From Arthrobacter sp. StoSoilB20 (GTDB lineage: Bacteria > Actinomycetota > Actinomycetes > Actinomycetales > Micrococcaceae), in contig NZ_AP024651.1 in the NCBI RefSeq assembly GCF_019977295.1, forward strand, positions 3,906,001 through 3,970,000: DNA of 64,000 nt, in the 5' to 3' direction. The notes under the pieces were generated by a model. It worked only from the letters and a program-made list of their open reading frames with translations. It ran no database searches and was not told the origin of the DNA. The first letter of the stretch is position 1; each line of letters starts with the position of its first letter. Positions 27,016-35,091 of the stretch are shown here, one piece after another. The translations under genes and the position numbers were made by a program.

Positions 27016-30000
27016 GAGGTACTCCAGGTAAATGCGGGGGTATTGAGGACAGAGTCTGCTGCCGCCTTCAGCTGTTTGGCCCAGGCGAGTTCGCCCATGG
27101 CGGCCACCCGGCTTCCAGAGGGGGTCTCGACGCTGACGGGGACCACTGGGGGGAAGGAGGCGAGCATGGCCGTGAGATCGAATGCGCCTTCCCCCGGTAC
27201 ACCCCGCTCCAAGCGGGACTCCAGGATCAGCCCTTCCTTGCCCGGCGGCGGGGTGGTCGGTCCATCGCAGAGCTGGATCATGGGAACCAGGTCTGCAGCG
27301 TCTTCGAGTTCTGCCCATGTGCCGCCGAAGCGGTTGAAATGGAGCGCGTCCACCACGATTTTGCAGTCGGCAAAGTCGGCGAGCTCCACGGCTTGCGGGA
27401 TTGACCGGACCTTCTGGTAGGAAATGGGCTCCAGCGTGGGAACGATCCCATACGCGGTGCCGTCCTGCGTCATCTGCGCGAGGTGGTCCCCAAATCGGTC
27501 CAAATCAGGATCCGCGCAGGCAACAGTCAGCGTGGATGCGCCCAGAGCCTGGCCTGCCTCCATCATCCGCAACCAGGCCGCGCGTTGGTCAACGCCGTTC
27601 TGCAGGCCCGTTCCGTCCAGGAGCAGGAATTCGATGTCTTCCACAGTGATCCCGGTGTCAGCCATCCGCGCCAGGGTTTCCCTCAGCATGGGCGAGCCCG
27701 GCTGAAGGTTGTAGGACCGTTCCGTGGCGGTCACCGGGCGGACGCGGGCTCCGATGAAGTCGAACCCGGCCTGGCCGGCGATGGTCACCAAGTCCGGGGG
27801 CGCGGTTCCCACCAGGGACAACTGGGCGAGCCCGAGCCTGCGTATCGGTGTGCCAAGGGGTGGAAGGGCAATGGGGGCAGAGTCACCGGCTGGGTGGGAC
27901 TCTGCGGCACCGGGATCGCCGCTACGCTGCGAGATCGCCGAAAAGCTCCGGCGAACCGGCACGTTTCCAGCGACCTCGGTACCATCGCTGCCAGGACCGG
28001 CAGCCAAAGCAGCAGCAATCCGTTGCGCAGCGTCGTATCCGCTCTTGACTGCGTTGGACACGATGGCCGGAGACGGATCGACGACGGTCCCGGCCATGGC
28101 TACAGGGATGGAGGCCACGCCGTCCCCGGATTTCCATGCCTCTACAGTGGCAGATCCTTCCACGGGAAGTACGGATCGTGAGACCAGCAACTCACCCGGG
28201 GCTTCGACCCACTGGTCCTCAACACCTGCGCGGCTGATGCGGACGCGGTTGCCGTCAAACTCCTCGATGGTGCTGGACAGGAAGATCCGCACCCGCGGGT
28301 TGGCTTCCAATCGCGGCACTGCCAGAATCTTGGCCCGGCGGCCTGACTCCGGGGCCAACGACTCCTGGGGTCCGATGATCGTCACCGCGGTTCCCCGGGA
28401 AGCCAGGGTGTCGGCCACGCTCATCGCCACAGCATCGGCACCCCAGATGGTCACTGCCTCCGGAGCCGAGCCAGCCGAAGCGGCCGGACCATTCGAAATG
28501 GCAGCAGCGGCCGGACCAGCCGAATCGGCAGAGCCACCCAAACCGGCCGTACCCTCCGAATCGGCCGAGCCACCCGAATCGGCCGCACCCCCCGAAGCGG
28601 CCGAGCCAGCCGCAGCGGCCGGACCACCCGGAGCCACCGGACCACCCGAAAAGGCCGAGCCACCCAACGCGGTCGCACCCCCCGCAGCGGCAGCACCGCC
28701 GTCGAGCACTTCCGGATGAGCCGCCAGCCATTCCCGGATATCCAGGACGCGAGGCGAATCACTGCCGGCAAACCCGGCTGCCGGCAAACGACCCCCGGTG
28801 GCGATAACAACTGCGTCGGCTCCAAAGTCACGGGCCAGCGCACCGGCGTCGGAGGTGTCAACGCGGGAACCCAAGCGGACGTCCACGCCCAGGCGCTCGT
28901 TTTCCAACGTTGACCAGTCGGCAAAGCGGTGGAAGTCCGGCGTGGACCTCATGCGTTCAGCCAGGGCAAACTGCCCGCCGGTCCGCGACCCCTGGTCCAC
29001 CAGCGTCACACGGGCACCGGCTTGGGCGAGTTCGCGGGCGGCGGTGAGCCCGGCAGGACCGGCACCGACCACCAGCACTGTGGAATCCGGACGGACGGCC
29101 GGGGTGGGAACCGGTACCCGGGACCGGCCGACAGCAGGATTGACGGTGCAGGTGACTTGCCCGAGTCCGAGGTTGTCGATGCAGACGTTGCACGCGATAC
29201 ATGGCCGGTAGCGTTCGCCCCGCAGGACACCGCCAACAAAAGCAGGATCGGCATGGATGGCACGGGCCAGGCTGACGAAATCGCAGGTGCCCTCCGAAAG
29301 GACTTCTTCAATGATTTCCGGACTGTTGAGCCGGCCGGCCATCCCCAGCGGCATGCCGAACCGTCGGTAGGCCTTGGCGTAATCGGCAAGGATGCCGGGC
29401 TTCCATTCCCCCGACTGGACGATCCATTCGCCAGCGTCGTAACTGCCCGCGGAAAGGTCCAGGAAGTCGAGCTTGTCGAGGTTGGCTTTGGCGATGATGT
29501 CAACTTGCTGCTCGGCGCTGATGCCGTCGGCGGGGCCTTCCACCACGGAGACGCGCATGCCCAGGATCGTATCCGGCACGGCCTCTCGAACAGCATCAAT
29601 GACCAAATTCATGAAGAACTCCGGGGCAGCAAACTCGTCCGTCCGATGGTTGGAAATCGGCGACATGAACTGGTGGATCAGGTACCCGTGGGCGCCATGG
29701 ACGTTGATGACGTCGAACCCGGCGGCAACCGCACGGCGGGCCGCAGCAGCATACGCGTCAACGAGTTCGTAGCACTGGGCAGCGGTGAGTTCCAGCGGAA
29801 CCTCTCCACCCGCCGTCGCGCACGGAACCGGCGACGGCGCGAGGTTCTGGAACCCGGACACTGCGGACTGCGCGGTGCGGCCGCCATGGTTAAGTTCGAC
29901 GGCGGCCAGGGTACCTTGGGCGTGCAGGGCGTCGGTGAGGCGGCGCAGGCCCGGGACCATGTCATCGGTGTGCAGTCCAAGTTGGTGCGTCCGGCCCTTG

Positions 30001-30233
30001 CCGTCCGCCCGGACATAGGTGGCTTCGGTGGTGACCATGCCCAGGCCCGCCTTGGCGCGGGTTACAAGGTAGTCGATGTACTGCTCGGTGATGTAACCAT
30101 CCGCGGTTCCGTAATTGCGTTCCATGGGAGCCGAAGCCAGCCGGTTGCGGAGGGTCCTTGGGGTGCGGCCGTTGCGGCCGAGGGTCAGGGGCGACGCTGC
30201 TGATGGTGATGCTGCTGTTGGTGACGTTTCCAT
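27012..30233 (-). CDS. Fusion: FadH-like OYE/FAD oxidoreductase + sugar-phosphate isomerase/epimerase-type TIM barrel
   Basis: 1073 residues from the ATG at 30233; upstream in-frame codons belong to the previous gene's antisense. Residues ~13-370 are an Old Yellow Enzyme barrel (VINVHGAHGYLIHQFMSP) ending in the Fe-S cysteine motif CIACNVCIDNLGLGQVTC. Residues ~384-745 are the FAD/NAD(P) part (VLVVGAGPAGLTAARELAQ), as in 2,4-dienoyl-CoA reductase and bile-acid or trimethylamine enzymes. It is interrupted at ~510-592 by an Ala/Gly/Ser tract. Residues ~790-1073 form an AP-endonuclease-2-like TIM barrel (IVPTLEPIS, KIVVDALHFNR, PMIQLCDGP) of the type found in 3-dehydroshikimate dehydratases. The linker (~751-767) is encoded by repeat copy B. 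I know no standard enzyme with this full architecture; fusion by repeat insertion is inference. Confidence 0.85.
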   Translation of the reverse strand: METSPTAASPSAASPLTLGRNGRTPRTLRNRLASAPMERNYGTADGYITEQYIDYLVTRAKAGLGMVTTEATYVRADGKGRTHQLGLHTDDMVPGLRRLTDALHAQGTLAAVELNHGGRTAQSAVSGFQNLAPSPVPCATAGGEVPLELTAAQCYELVDAYAAAARRAVAAGFDVINVHGAHGYLIHQFMSPISNHRTDEFAAPEFFMNLVIDAVREAVPDTILGMRVSVVEGPADGISAEQQVDIIAKANLDKLDFLDLSAGSYDAGEWIVQSGEWKPGILADYAKAYRRFGMPLGMAGRLNSPEIIEEVLSEGTCDFVSLARAIHADPAFVGGVLRGERYRPCIACNVCIDNLGLGQVTCTVNPAVGRSRVPVPTPAVRPDSTVLVVGAGPAGLTAARELAQAGARVTLVDQGSRTGGQFALAERMRSTPDFHRFADWSTLENERLGVDVRLGSRVDTSDAGALARDFGADAVVIATGGRLPAAGFAGSDSPRVLDIREWLAAHPEVLDGGAAAAGGATALGGSAFSGGPVAPGGPAAAAGSAASGGAADSGGSADSEGTAGLGGSADSAGPAAAAISNGPAASAGSAPEAVTIWGADAVAMSVADTLASRGTAVTIIGPQESLAPESGRRAKILAVPRLEANPRVRIFLSSTIEEFDGNRVRISRAGVEDQWVEAPGELLVSRSVLPVEGSATVEAWKSGDGVASIPVAMAGTVVDPSPAIVSNAVKSGYDAAQRIAAALAAGPGSDGTEVAGNVPVRRSFSAISQRSGDPGAAESHPAGDSAPIALPPLGTPIRRLGLAQLSLVGTAPPDLVTIAGQAGFDFIGARVRPVTATERSYNLQPGSPMLRETLARMADTGITVEDIEFLLLDGTGLQNGVDQRAAWLRMMEAGQALGASTLTVACADPDLDRFGDHLAQMTQDGTAYGIVPTLEPISYQKVRSIPQAVELADFADCKIVVDALHFNRFGGTWAELEDAADLVPMIQLCDGPTTPPPGKEGLILESRLERGVPGEGAFDLTAMLASFPPVVPVSVETPSGSRVAAMGELAWAKQLKAAADSVLNTPAFTWSTS
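27931..27980. repeat. Dispersed ~50-bp element, copy B, in frame inside the fusion gene
   Basis: This segment matches the reverse complement of 4741-4790 at about 39 of 49 positions (shared blocks ATCGCCG, AGCTCC, GCGAAC, GGCA, TTCC, CTCGG). It encodes the linker VAGNVPVRRSFSAIS between the FAD domain and the TIM barrel, exactly at the domain junction and without a frame break. Confidence 0.6.
28460..28706. repeat. In-frame minisatellite coding an Ala/Gly/Ser tract
   Basis: Degenerate GGCCGAGCCACCCGAATCGG-like units repeat across ~245 bases and encode a tract of about 80 residues rich in GGSADSGG, GPAAAAG and similar motifs. It separates IREWLAAHPEVLDG from PEAVTIWGADAVAMS, which are adjacent in ordinary members of the FAD/NAD(P) reductase family. 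Confidence 0.75.
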
Positions 30234-30235
30234 GG

Positions 30236-31396
30236 TCAGCCCGCCACCTTCACGGGACTTCCCAGCCGGCTGATCGCTGGCCGGGCGGAGGGAATGGCTG
30301 CGTGGGCGGGGTGGGCCGGCGCAAAGCGGACCGGCTTGCCCGTGCGTGAGGACTCGTAAACAGCAAGCAGGATCCGCAGCGACTTCAGCGCATCCTGGCC
30401 GGTAATGGCCGGCTCGGTGCCGCTCTCCAGGGCCTGGACAAAGTCCTGCACCTGCAGTTTGTGGAACGGGATGAGCTGGCCGTTGATGATGGACAGGTCC
30501 ACGTTGGGCTCCACGCCTTCGGGATGTACAGGCTCGACGACGATCCTCCCATCCGCCGCCCACAGGTCCAGGCGGCCATCGCTGCCTTCCGGGAATTCCG
30601 TGAGCGATGCCGAGGCGCCTGTTTCACCGGTGATGCGGAGCTGGATCCCGAGGTTGGGCGATACTGCTGTGGATGCCTGAAGGGTTGCCATGGCCCCGGA
30701 AGTAAAGGTGATCACCGCCGTCGCGGAATCCTCCACCTCTATATAGTCGCCGTGGCGGTAGGTGTTGACCTTCCCGTAGACCTCGGCGACATCCCCGAGG
30801 TACCACTGGAGGAGGTCGATCTGGTGGACGGCCTGGGACATCAGGACCCCGCCACCATCGCTCTCCCAGGTGCCACGCCAGGCGTCGCGGTTGTAGTAGT
30901 CGGGTGCGCGGTGGAGCATCACTGAACACTGGGCCATGATCGCTTTGCCAAGAGTGCCGTCGTCGATCGCTGCCCGGATTTTCTGCGACGCCGGCCAGAA
31001 ACGGCGCTGGAACAGGACCCCCAACTGGACCCCGGCTTCATTGCAGGCAGCCACCATGCGTTCGGCCGAGTCCAGCCTGGTGGCAATGGGTTTTTCGCAG
31101 AGGACGTTCACGCCTGCGGCCGCAGCCTGGAGCACCACTTCTTCGTGGGTGGGGTGTGGCGTGCAGACGGAGACGATGTCCAGGTTTAGTGCCAGGAGTT
31201 CGTCCACGCTGGTGACTGCGTGCGGGACTCCCCAGCTCGCTGCCGTAGCCGAGGCCCGGTCCGGATCCACATCGCAGACGCCCACAATTCGGACGTTGTC
31301 CAAGGCGCTGAAGGCTTCCAGGTGGTTGCGGGAAATGGCGCCGCAACCCGCGATTCCTACGCGGAAGATGCGGGGTGCCGGTGCTGGCGAAATCAT
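30236..31396 (-). CDS. Gfo/Idh/MocA family oxidoreductase
   Basis: 386 residues from ATG 31396; an ATG at 31420 adds eight. The Rossmann domain is FRVGIAGCGAISRNHLEAF, the catalytic-type Lys occurs in VNVLCEKPIATRLD, and GGGVLMSQAVHQIDLLQWYL carries the conserved His and Asp of the dehydrogenase domain. The stop lies two bases before the start of the OYE/TIM fusion, so they share a transcript. It probably oxidises a hydroxyl on the ring or sugar-like substrate imported by the MHS-type transporter upstream. Its similarity to the enzyme at 9233 is family-level only. Confidence 0.9.
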   Translation of the reverse strand: MISPAPAPRIFRVGIAGCGAISRNHLEAFSALDNVRIVGVCDVDPDRASATAASWGVPHAVTSVDELLALNLDIVSVCTPHPTHEEVVLQAAAAGVNVLCEKPIATRLDSAERMVAACNEAGVQLGVLFQRRFWPASQKIRAAIDDGTLGKAIMAQCSVMLHRAPDYYNRDAWRGTWESDGGGVLMSQAVHQIDLLQWYLGDVAEVYGKVNTYRHGDYIEVEDSATAVITFTSGAMATLQASTAVSPNLGIQLRITGETGASASLTEFPEGSDGRLDLWAADGRIVVEPVHPEGVEPNVDLSIINGQLIPFHKLQVQDFVQALESGTEPAITGQDALKSLRILLAVYESSRTGKPVRFAPAHPAHAAIPSARPAISRLGSPVKVAG

Positions 31397-31422
31397 GGGG
31401 TGATCCAACTTTCGGGACATAT

Positions 31423-31502
31423 GAGTCGGTTGCTTGGGCGAGTCGGTTGCTTGGATGTATTGGTAAGGGACGGTGCCGGGCGGCTGGGAGCCGCCGCCCG
31501 GC
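31423..31502. repeat. 17-bp direct repeat and GC stem-loop in operon gap
   Basis: GAGTCGGTTGCTTGG occurs at 31423 and again at 31440 (period 17). A stem GCCGGGCGGC/GCCGCCCGGC follows (31475-31502), between the transporter stop and the Gfo/Idh gene. The stem may attenuate read-through or protect mRNA; there is no T-tract. Confidence 0.5.
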
Positions 31503-31530
31503 GTCGTGCGTTCTGTTCTGCCTGGAGTGC

Positions 31531-32943
31531 CTACTTGATCCGCGGTTTGCCGAGGTCCTCCAGCGGAACGTTGTAGGTTTCGCGGGCCGTCATGATGGCG
31601 ATGGCCGAAGCCACCAGGCACAGGATGGTGAAGCCCGCTACGGGCCACCAACCGTTCGGTCCGGGCTGGGCCAGGAGGGTTGCGATGGCCGGTGCGAAGC
31701 CGGCCAGGATCAGGCCGATCTGGCTGCCGATCGCCATGCCGGAGTAGCGGACCGCTGCCGGGAACATCTCCGGGAAGAAGACAGTCCACACCCCGTTCCA
31801 GCAGGAGTAGAAGACGGTCATGTTGAGGAAACCGAACAGGAAGATCAGGGCAATGTTCTGCTCGCTGATGGCCCAGAAGTAGCCGATGGTGGTCAGTGCG
31901 CAACCGAGCGCTCCTACCAGGAGGACCTTCTTGCGGCCGATGCGGTCCGAGATCATGGCCGAGATCGGGATGGTCACCATGGACAGGCCGATGGTTACGG
32001 CGTTCACGGTGAGCATGAGGGTGCGGTCGATGCCCACGGCGGGACCGGTGGCGTAGGCCAAGGCATACACGGTGAAGGTGGTCTGCATGACGGAGAACAA
32101 CATCACCACGCCGACGCGCAGGACATCGCGCCACTGGGTTTTCATGACTGCGACGGCGGGAATGGCCTTAGGCTTGTCCTGCTCCACGATTTCCTCGAAC
32201 ACCGGTGGTTCATCCAGCCGGGTCCGTATCCAGTAAGCGACGGCGAGGACAACTACCGAAAGCCAGAACGGTACGCGCCAACCCCAGCTCAGGAGCTGGT
32301 CTTCGGGCAGCGCTGCCAGCGGGATGAAGACGATGGTGGACAACACCATTCCCGAGGCGTACCCGGTCATCACAAAGCTGGTGAAGAAGGCGCGGCGGCC
32401 TTCGGGTGAGTGCTCCATGGTGAGGGTGGAGGCGCCTGCGGCTTCAGCACCGGCAGAGAAGCCCTGGGCCAGCCGGCCCAGCAGCAACAACGCAGTTGCC
32501 CAATAGCCCAGCTGTCCATAGGTGGGCAGGAATCCGATGCCGATCGAGGCAGCACCCATGATCACGAGAGTGACCATCAGCGCCTGCTTCCGGCCGATCT
32601 TGTCGCCATAGTGGCTCATCACCAACCCGCCCAATGGCCGGGCAAGATAGCCGACGCCGAACGTCGCCATGGCTCCGAGCAATGCCACCACGGGGTCCCC
32701 GCCGGGGAAGAAGATCTTGGGGAAGATCAGGGCTGCGGCGGTGCCGTAGATGAAGAAGTCGTAATACTCCAGGGTGGATCCAAGGAAGGAGGCGAGCGCC
32801 GCCTTCTTGGGCATTTTGACGTGGTCATCCGGGCCTGTTCCGGCTGGCTGTGTGCCATCCGGGCCTGTTCCGGCTGGCTGTGTGCCAAGCGGCGAGGCCG
32901 CGTTGTTGACGTCCGAGGGCGTGTGCTGCTGCACGTGTCCCAT
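31531..32943 (-). CDS. MFS transporter, metabolite:H+ symporter (MHS/ShiA-like) type
   Basis: 470 residues, twelve predicted helices. MHS features are FLGSTLEYYDFFIYGTAAAL at the first helix, the cytoplasmic loop HYGDKIGRKQALMVTLVIMG, RLAQGFSAGAEAAGASTLTM, and a paired loop ISDRIGRKKVLLVGALG. MHS members import shikimate, alpha-ketoglutarate, proline/betaine or aromatic acids with protons. The ATG follows GAGGAGACAGT. Before the first helix lies an in-frame duplication giving TQPAGTGPDG twice. It heads the operon transporter-Gfo/Idh-OYE/TIM-flavoprotein, with the IclR gene upstream on the same strand. Confidence 0.9.
   Translation of the reverse strand: MGHVQQHTPSDVNNAASPLGTQPAGTGPDGTQPAGTGPDDHVKMPKKAALASFLGSTLEYYDFFIYGTAAALIFPKIFFPGGDPVVALLGAMATFGVGYLARPLGGLVMSHYGDKIGRKQALMVTLVIMGAASIGIGFLPTYGQLGYWATALLLLGRLAQGFSAGAEAAGASTLTMEHSPEGRRAFFTSFVMTGYASGMVLSTIVFIPLAALPEDQLLSWGWRVPFWLSVVVLAVAYWIRTRLDEPPVFEEIVEQDKPKAIPAVAVMKTQWRDVLRVGVVMLFSVMQTTFTVYALAYATGPAVGIDRTLMLTVNAVTIGLSMVTIPISAMISDRIGRKKVLLVGALGCALTTIGYFWAISEQNIALIFLFGFLNMTVFYSCWNGVWTVFFPEMFPAAVRYSGMAIGSQIGLILAGFAPAIATLLAQPGPNGWWPVAGFTILCLVASAIAIMTARETYNVPLEDLGKPRIK
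32826..32885. repeat. Exact 30-bp tandem duplication in MFS N-terminus
   Basis: Units 32826-32855 and 32856-32885 are identical (each begins CATCCGGGCCTGTTCCGGCT) and encode the repeated decapeptide around TQPAGTGPD in the cytosolic N-terminus. Perfect identity suggests a recent event. Confidence 0.85.
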
Positions 32944-33154
32944 ACTGTCTCCTCATTGAGTGCCGCGGGAGTGGCACCGCCATGGTGCCTTGCCCGGCAA
33001 AGAATTGGACGAGGCCTCGTCGCCGGCTGCTGCTTTGTTGTGCAGCCCGCCCGGTGGCCGTTGATAACGACTCCCGCAGCTGTGCTCCAGATCACAGGCG
33101 ATTGTTCCTCTGGAATCGACTGTAGGACCCAGGTCACACGGCGCGGCGCAACTT

Positions 33155-33167
33155 CCCGTTGAACGGG
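33155..33167. promoter_or_regulatory. Candidate IclR-type operator palindrome
   Basis: CCCGTT-G-AACGGG, an arm-6 palindrome with a one-base centre, is followed by GACAGGTCCCG. It lies between the IclR gene's stop and the MFS start (about 210 bases upstream of the latter). Assignment to the adjacent IclR protein is inference. Confidence 0.3.
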
Positions 33168-33185
33168 ACAGGTCCCGTGCGCGGG

Positions 33186-33992
33186 CTACTCAGCTCCTGG
33201 GTGTGACAACCACGGACGGGAACCGTAGGGGCGCCGTTCAGCACCCATGGTCCGGGACAGACCGCGGCCTGCGGCCACCAGGACCGGAAGGATCAGTCCG
33301 GCATCCTCGTCAACGGAAGGCACGACGGCGGAAATGGCACCTATGACGGTTTGGCCCTGGCCGAAGACCGGCACGGAATAGGCCGTGTTCTCCTCGATCA
33401 GGACACCGACCAACCGGGCATAGCCGCGCTCACGGATCAGGGCCAGGTGGCTCCTGATCTTTACCGGGTCGATCTCCGTGGCCTGCGTTGTCTTCTCCAG
33501 CTTTCCTGCAAGGAAACGATCCTGCACCCAGCCTGGCATGTGCGCCATCATGGCCATTCCGGAGGACGTGGTGTGGATATCCAGCCGGCCTGCCACCTGT
33601 GCCAGGTTCATGACGGTCCCATGCCGGTCCAGCCGCTCGAGATAGAGCACGCTGTTGGTCTCCACGTCCGGAATGGAGAGGGCAACGTGCTCCTGCACAG
33701 CGGCGTGGACACCTTCCAGGAACGGCAAACCACGGCGCCGGAATTCTTCCAGGGGGTTGCTGCGGGAGGCCAACTCCCACATCTTCATTCCCACGCCGAA
33801 CTCGCCTTCGGCATTGCGCTCCAGGAGTCCGTTGGCAGCCAGGTCCATGGCCAGGCGGTGGACGGTGCTGCGGGACATACCGGTGATCCGGACCATGTCC
33901 TTCAAGGGAAGCCAAGGACGGCCCTTTGAAAACGCGTCCATGATCTTCACGACGCGTTCGATCACGGACTCCCCCGACGCCGAGTTGGCCAT
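33186..33992 (-). CDS. IclR family transcriptional regulator
   Basis: 268 residues from ATG 33992, which follows GGAGGCATC. The N-terminal winged helix is SVIERVVKIMDAFSKGRPWL with the recognition helix ITGMSRSTVHRLAMDLAANG. The C-terminal effector domain contains LDIHTTSSGMAMMAHMPGWV and GYARLVGVLIEENTAYSVPV. IclR proteins usually control catabolic operons through small acids. It lies upstream of the transporter operon on the same strand and divergent from a LysR gene, so it likely governs the 25252-32943 operon. Confidence 0.93.
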   Translation of the reverse strand: MANSASGESVIERVVKIMDAFSKGRPWLPLKDMVRITGMSRSTVHRLAMDLAANGLLERNAEGEFGVGMKMWELASRSNPLEEFRRRGLPFLEGVHAAVQEHVALSIPDVETNSVLYLERLDRHGTVMNLAQVAGRLDIHTTSSGMAMMAHMPGWVQDRFLAGKLEKTTQATEIDPVKIRSHLALIRERGYARLVGVLIEENTAYSVPVFGQGQTVIGAISAVVPSVDEDAGLILPVLVAAGRGLSRTMGAERRPYGSRPWLSHPGAE

Positions 33993-34052
33993 GATGCCTC
34001 CGTAGTGCTTTTCCGGTCGGCTGCATCGCGGACCTCGAAACCCAATATAGCC

Positions 34053-34068
34053 TTGCACTGGAGCGCAA
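34053..34068. promoter_or_regulatory. LysR-type box (TTGC-N8-GCAA)
   Basis: TTGCACTGGAGCGCAA is a palindromic T-N11-A type site typical for LysR regulators, 15 bases upstream of the GTG start of the LysR gene and in the divergent gap to IclR. Autoregulation is likely. Confidence 0.45.
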
Positions 34069-34083
34069 AATCCGGGAGGCAAC

Positions 34084-34980
34084 GTGGAACTGCGGCAAAT
34101 TGAGGCCTTCCTGGCAGTAGCTGAGGAGCTGCACTTTGGCAGGGCGGCAGAGCGGCTTCGCATGGCACAGTCACCGTTGAGCCAGACCATCAAGAAGCTG
34201 GAAAAGGGTCTGGGCGCACCGCTGTTTGAACGCAACACCCGGTCCGTCACCCTGACCACGGCAGGCCACTCGCTGTTGCCGCATGCCCGCAGGATTCTTG
34301 AGGAAGTGGATTTGGCGCGGAGGGCCGTCAGCGCCGGGACCGGGACCATCTACGGAAAACTCGCCATCGGCTTCTCCGGTGCGTTGAACCATGCCACGCT
34401 GCCCCCACTGATGCGGGCCCTGCGGCAGCATTACCCGCAACTCGACGTCACGCTGCATGGAGGCCTGCTCACCCAGGAAGCCCTTCAGCAGCTGGGCAAC
34501 GGCTCCTTGGATCTGGCCTTCATCGGCCTTCCCATCGACGCCCCCGCGCTGGCCACCCGTCGCATCGCCACAGAGCGGCTGGGGGTCACCCTGCCCGCGG
34601 ACCATCCCCTGGCTGGACAGGCCTCCGTGCACATGGCGCAGCTGGCCGGTGATCCGTTCATCACCATGCCCGCCGCCCAAGGCTCCACCCTGCGCGAAGT
34701 CACTTTTGCCGCGTGTGCCATCGCTGGCTTCCGCCCCCGGATCAGCCAGGAAGTCTCCGATCCCTACACTGCGTTGTCACTGGTGGCCGGTGGCGTTGGC
34801 ATCAGCGTCATGCCCGCCTCCATCGAGGGGATTATGCCCACCGGCATCGTATTCCTGCCTTTGGAAGGCGACGACGTGCTGTTGTTTTCCGGGCTCGCCT
34901 GGAACCCGGGAGCGACGACGCCCGCGGTCCGGGCTGCGCTCGCTGTGGCCGAGGACGTGCTCCCCACTCCGAAGGACTAG
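34084..34980 (+). CDS. LysR family transcriptional regulator
   Basis: 298 residues, GTG start after GGGAGGCAAC. The N-terminal HTH is MELRQIEAFLAVAEELHFGR and AERLRMAQSPLSQTIKKLEK. The substrate-binding domain starts near residue 90 (GKLAIGFSGALNHATLPPLM), as in the CatR/BenM-like subgroup that senses aromatic-pathway acids. The downstream YciI/alcohol dehydrogenase/flavoprotein operon starts 111 bases after its stop on the same strand and is the likely target. Confidence 0.93.
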   Translation: MELRQIEAFLAVAEELHFGRAAERLRMAQSPLSQTIKKLEKGLGAPLFERNTRSVTLTTAGHSLLPHARRILEEVDLARRAVSAGTGTIYGKLAIGFSGALNHATLPPLMRALRQHYPQLDVTLHGGLLTQEALQQLGNGSLDLAFIGLPIDAPALATRRIATERLGVTLPADHPLAGQASVHMAQLAGDPFITMPAAQGSTLREVTFAACAIAGFRPRISQEVSDPYTALSLVAGGVGISVMPASIEGIMPTGIVFLPLEGDDVLLFSGLAWNPGATTPAVRAALAVAEDVLPTPKD

Positions 34981-34982
34981 GG

Positions 34983-35005
34983 ACTATGTAGTTTCTACAC
35001 ATAGT
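34983..35005. promoter_or_regulatory. 23-bp palindromic operator candidate before YciI operon
   Basis: ACTATGT and ACATAGT flank a 9-base centre, immediately after the LysR stop and about 90 bases before the YciI start. A second small inverted repeat, CCAA-N7-TTGG, follows at about 35011-35025. AT-richness and position fit an operator/promoter for the catabolic operon. Confidence 0.45.
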
Positions 35006-35091
35006 TTTAGACCAACTAAGTATTGGACAAGGCCTAATGAGTTGCCCAGCATTGAGGGAAACCACCACCACTCAATGAAGAGGACAACCCG

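Noticed and set aside
25252..27318. Longer flavoprotein starting at 27318
   Set aside because: The added 101 codons overlap the end of the TIM-barrel gene in another frame and have an Arg/Gly/Pro-rich shadow composition; ATG 27015 directly precedes the FAD motif and overlaps the upstream stop.
30236..32134. Longer Gfo/Idh protein starting at 32134
   Set aside because: The extension is antisense-like sequence within the MFS transporter gene; the Rossmann motif begins right after ATG 31396.
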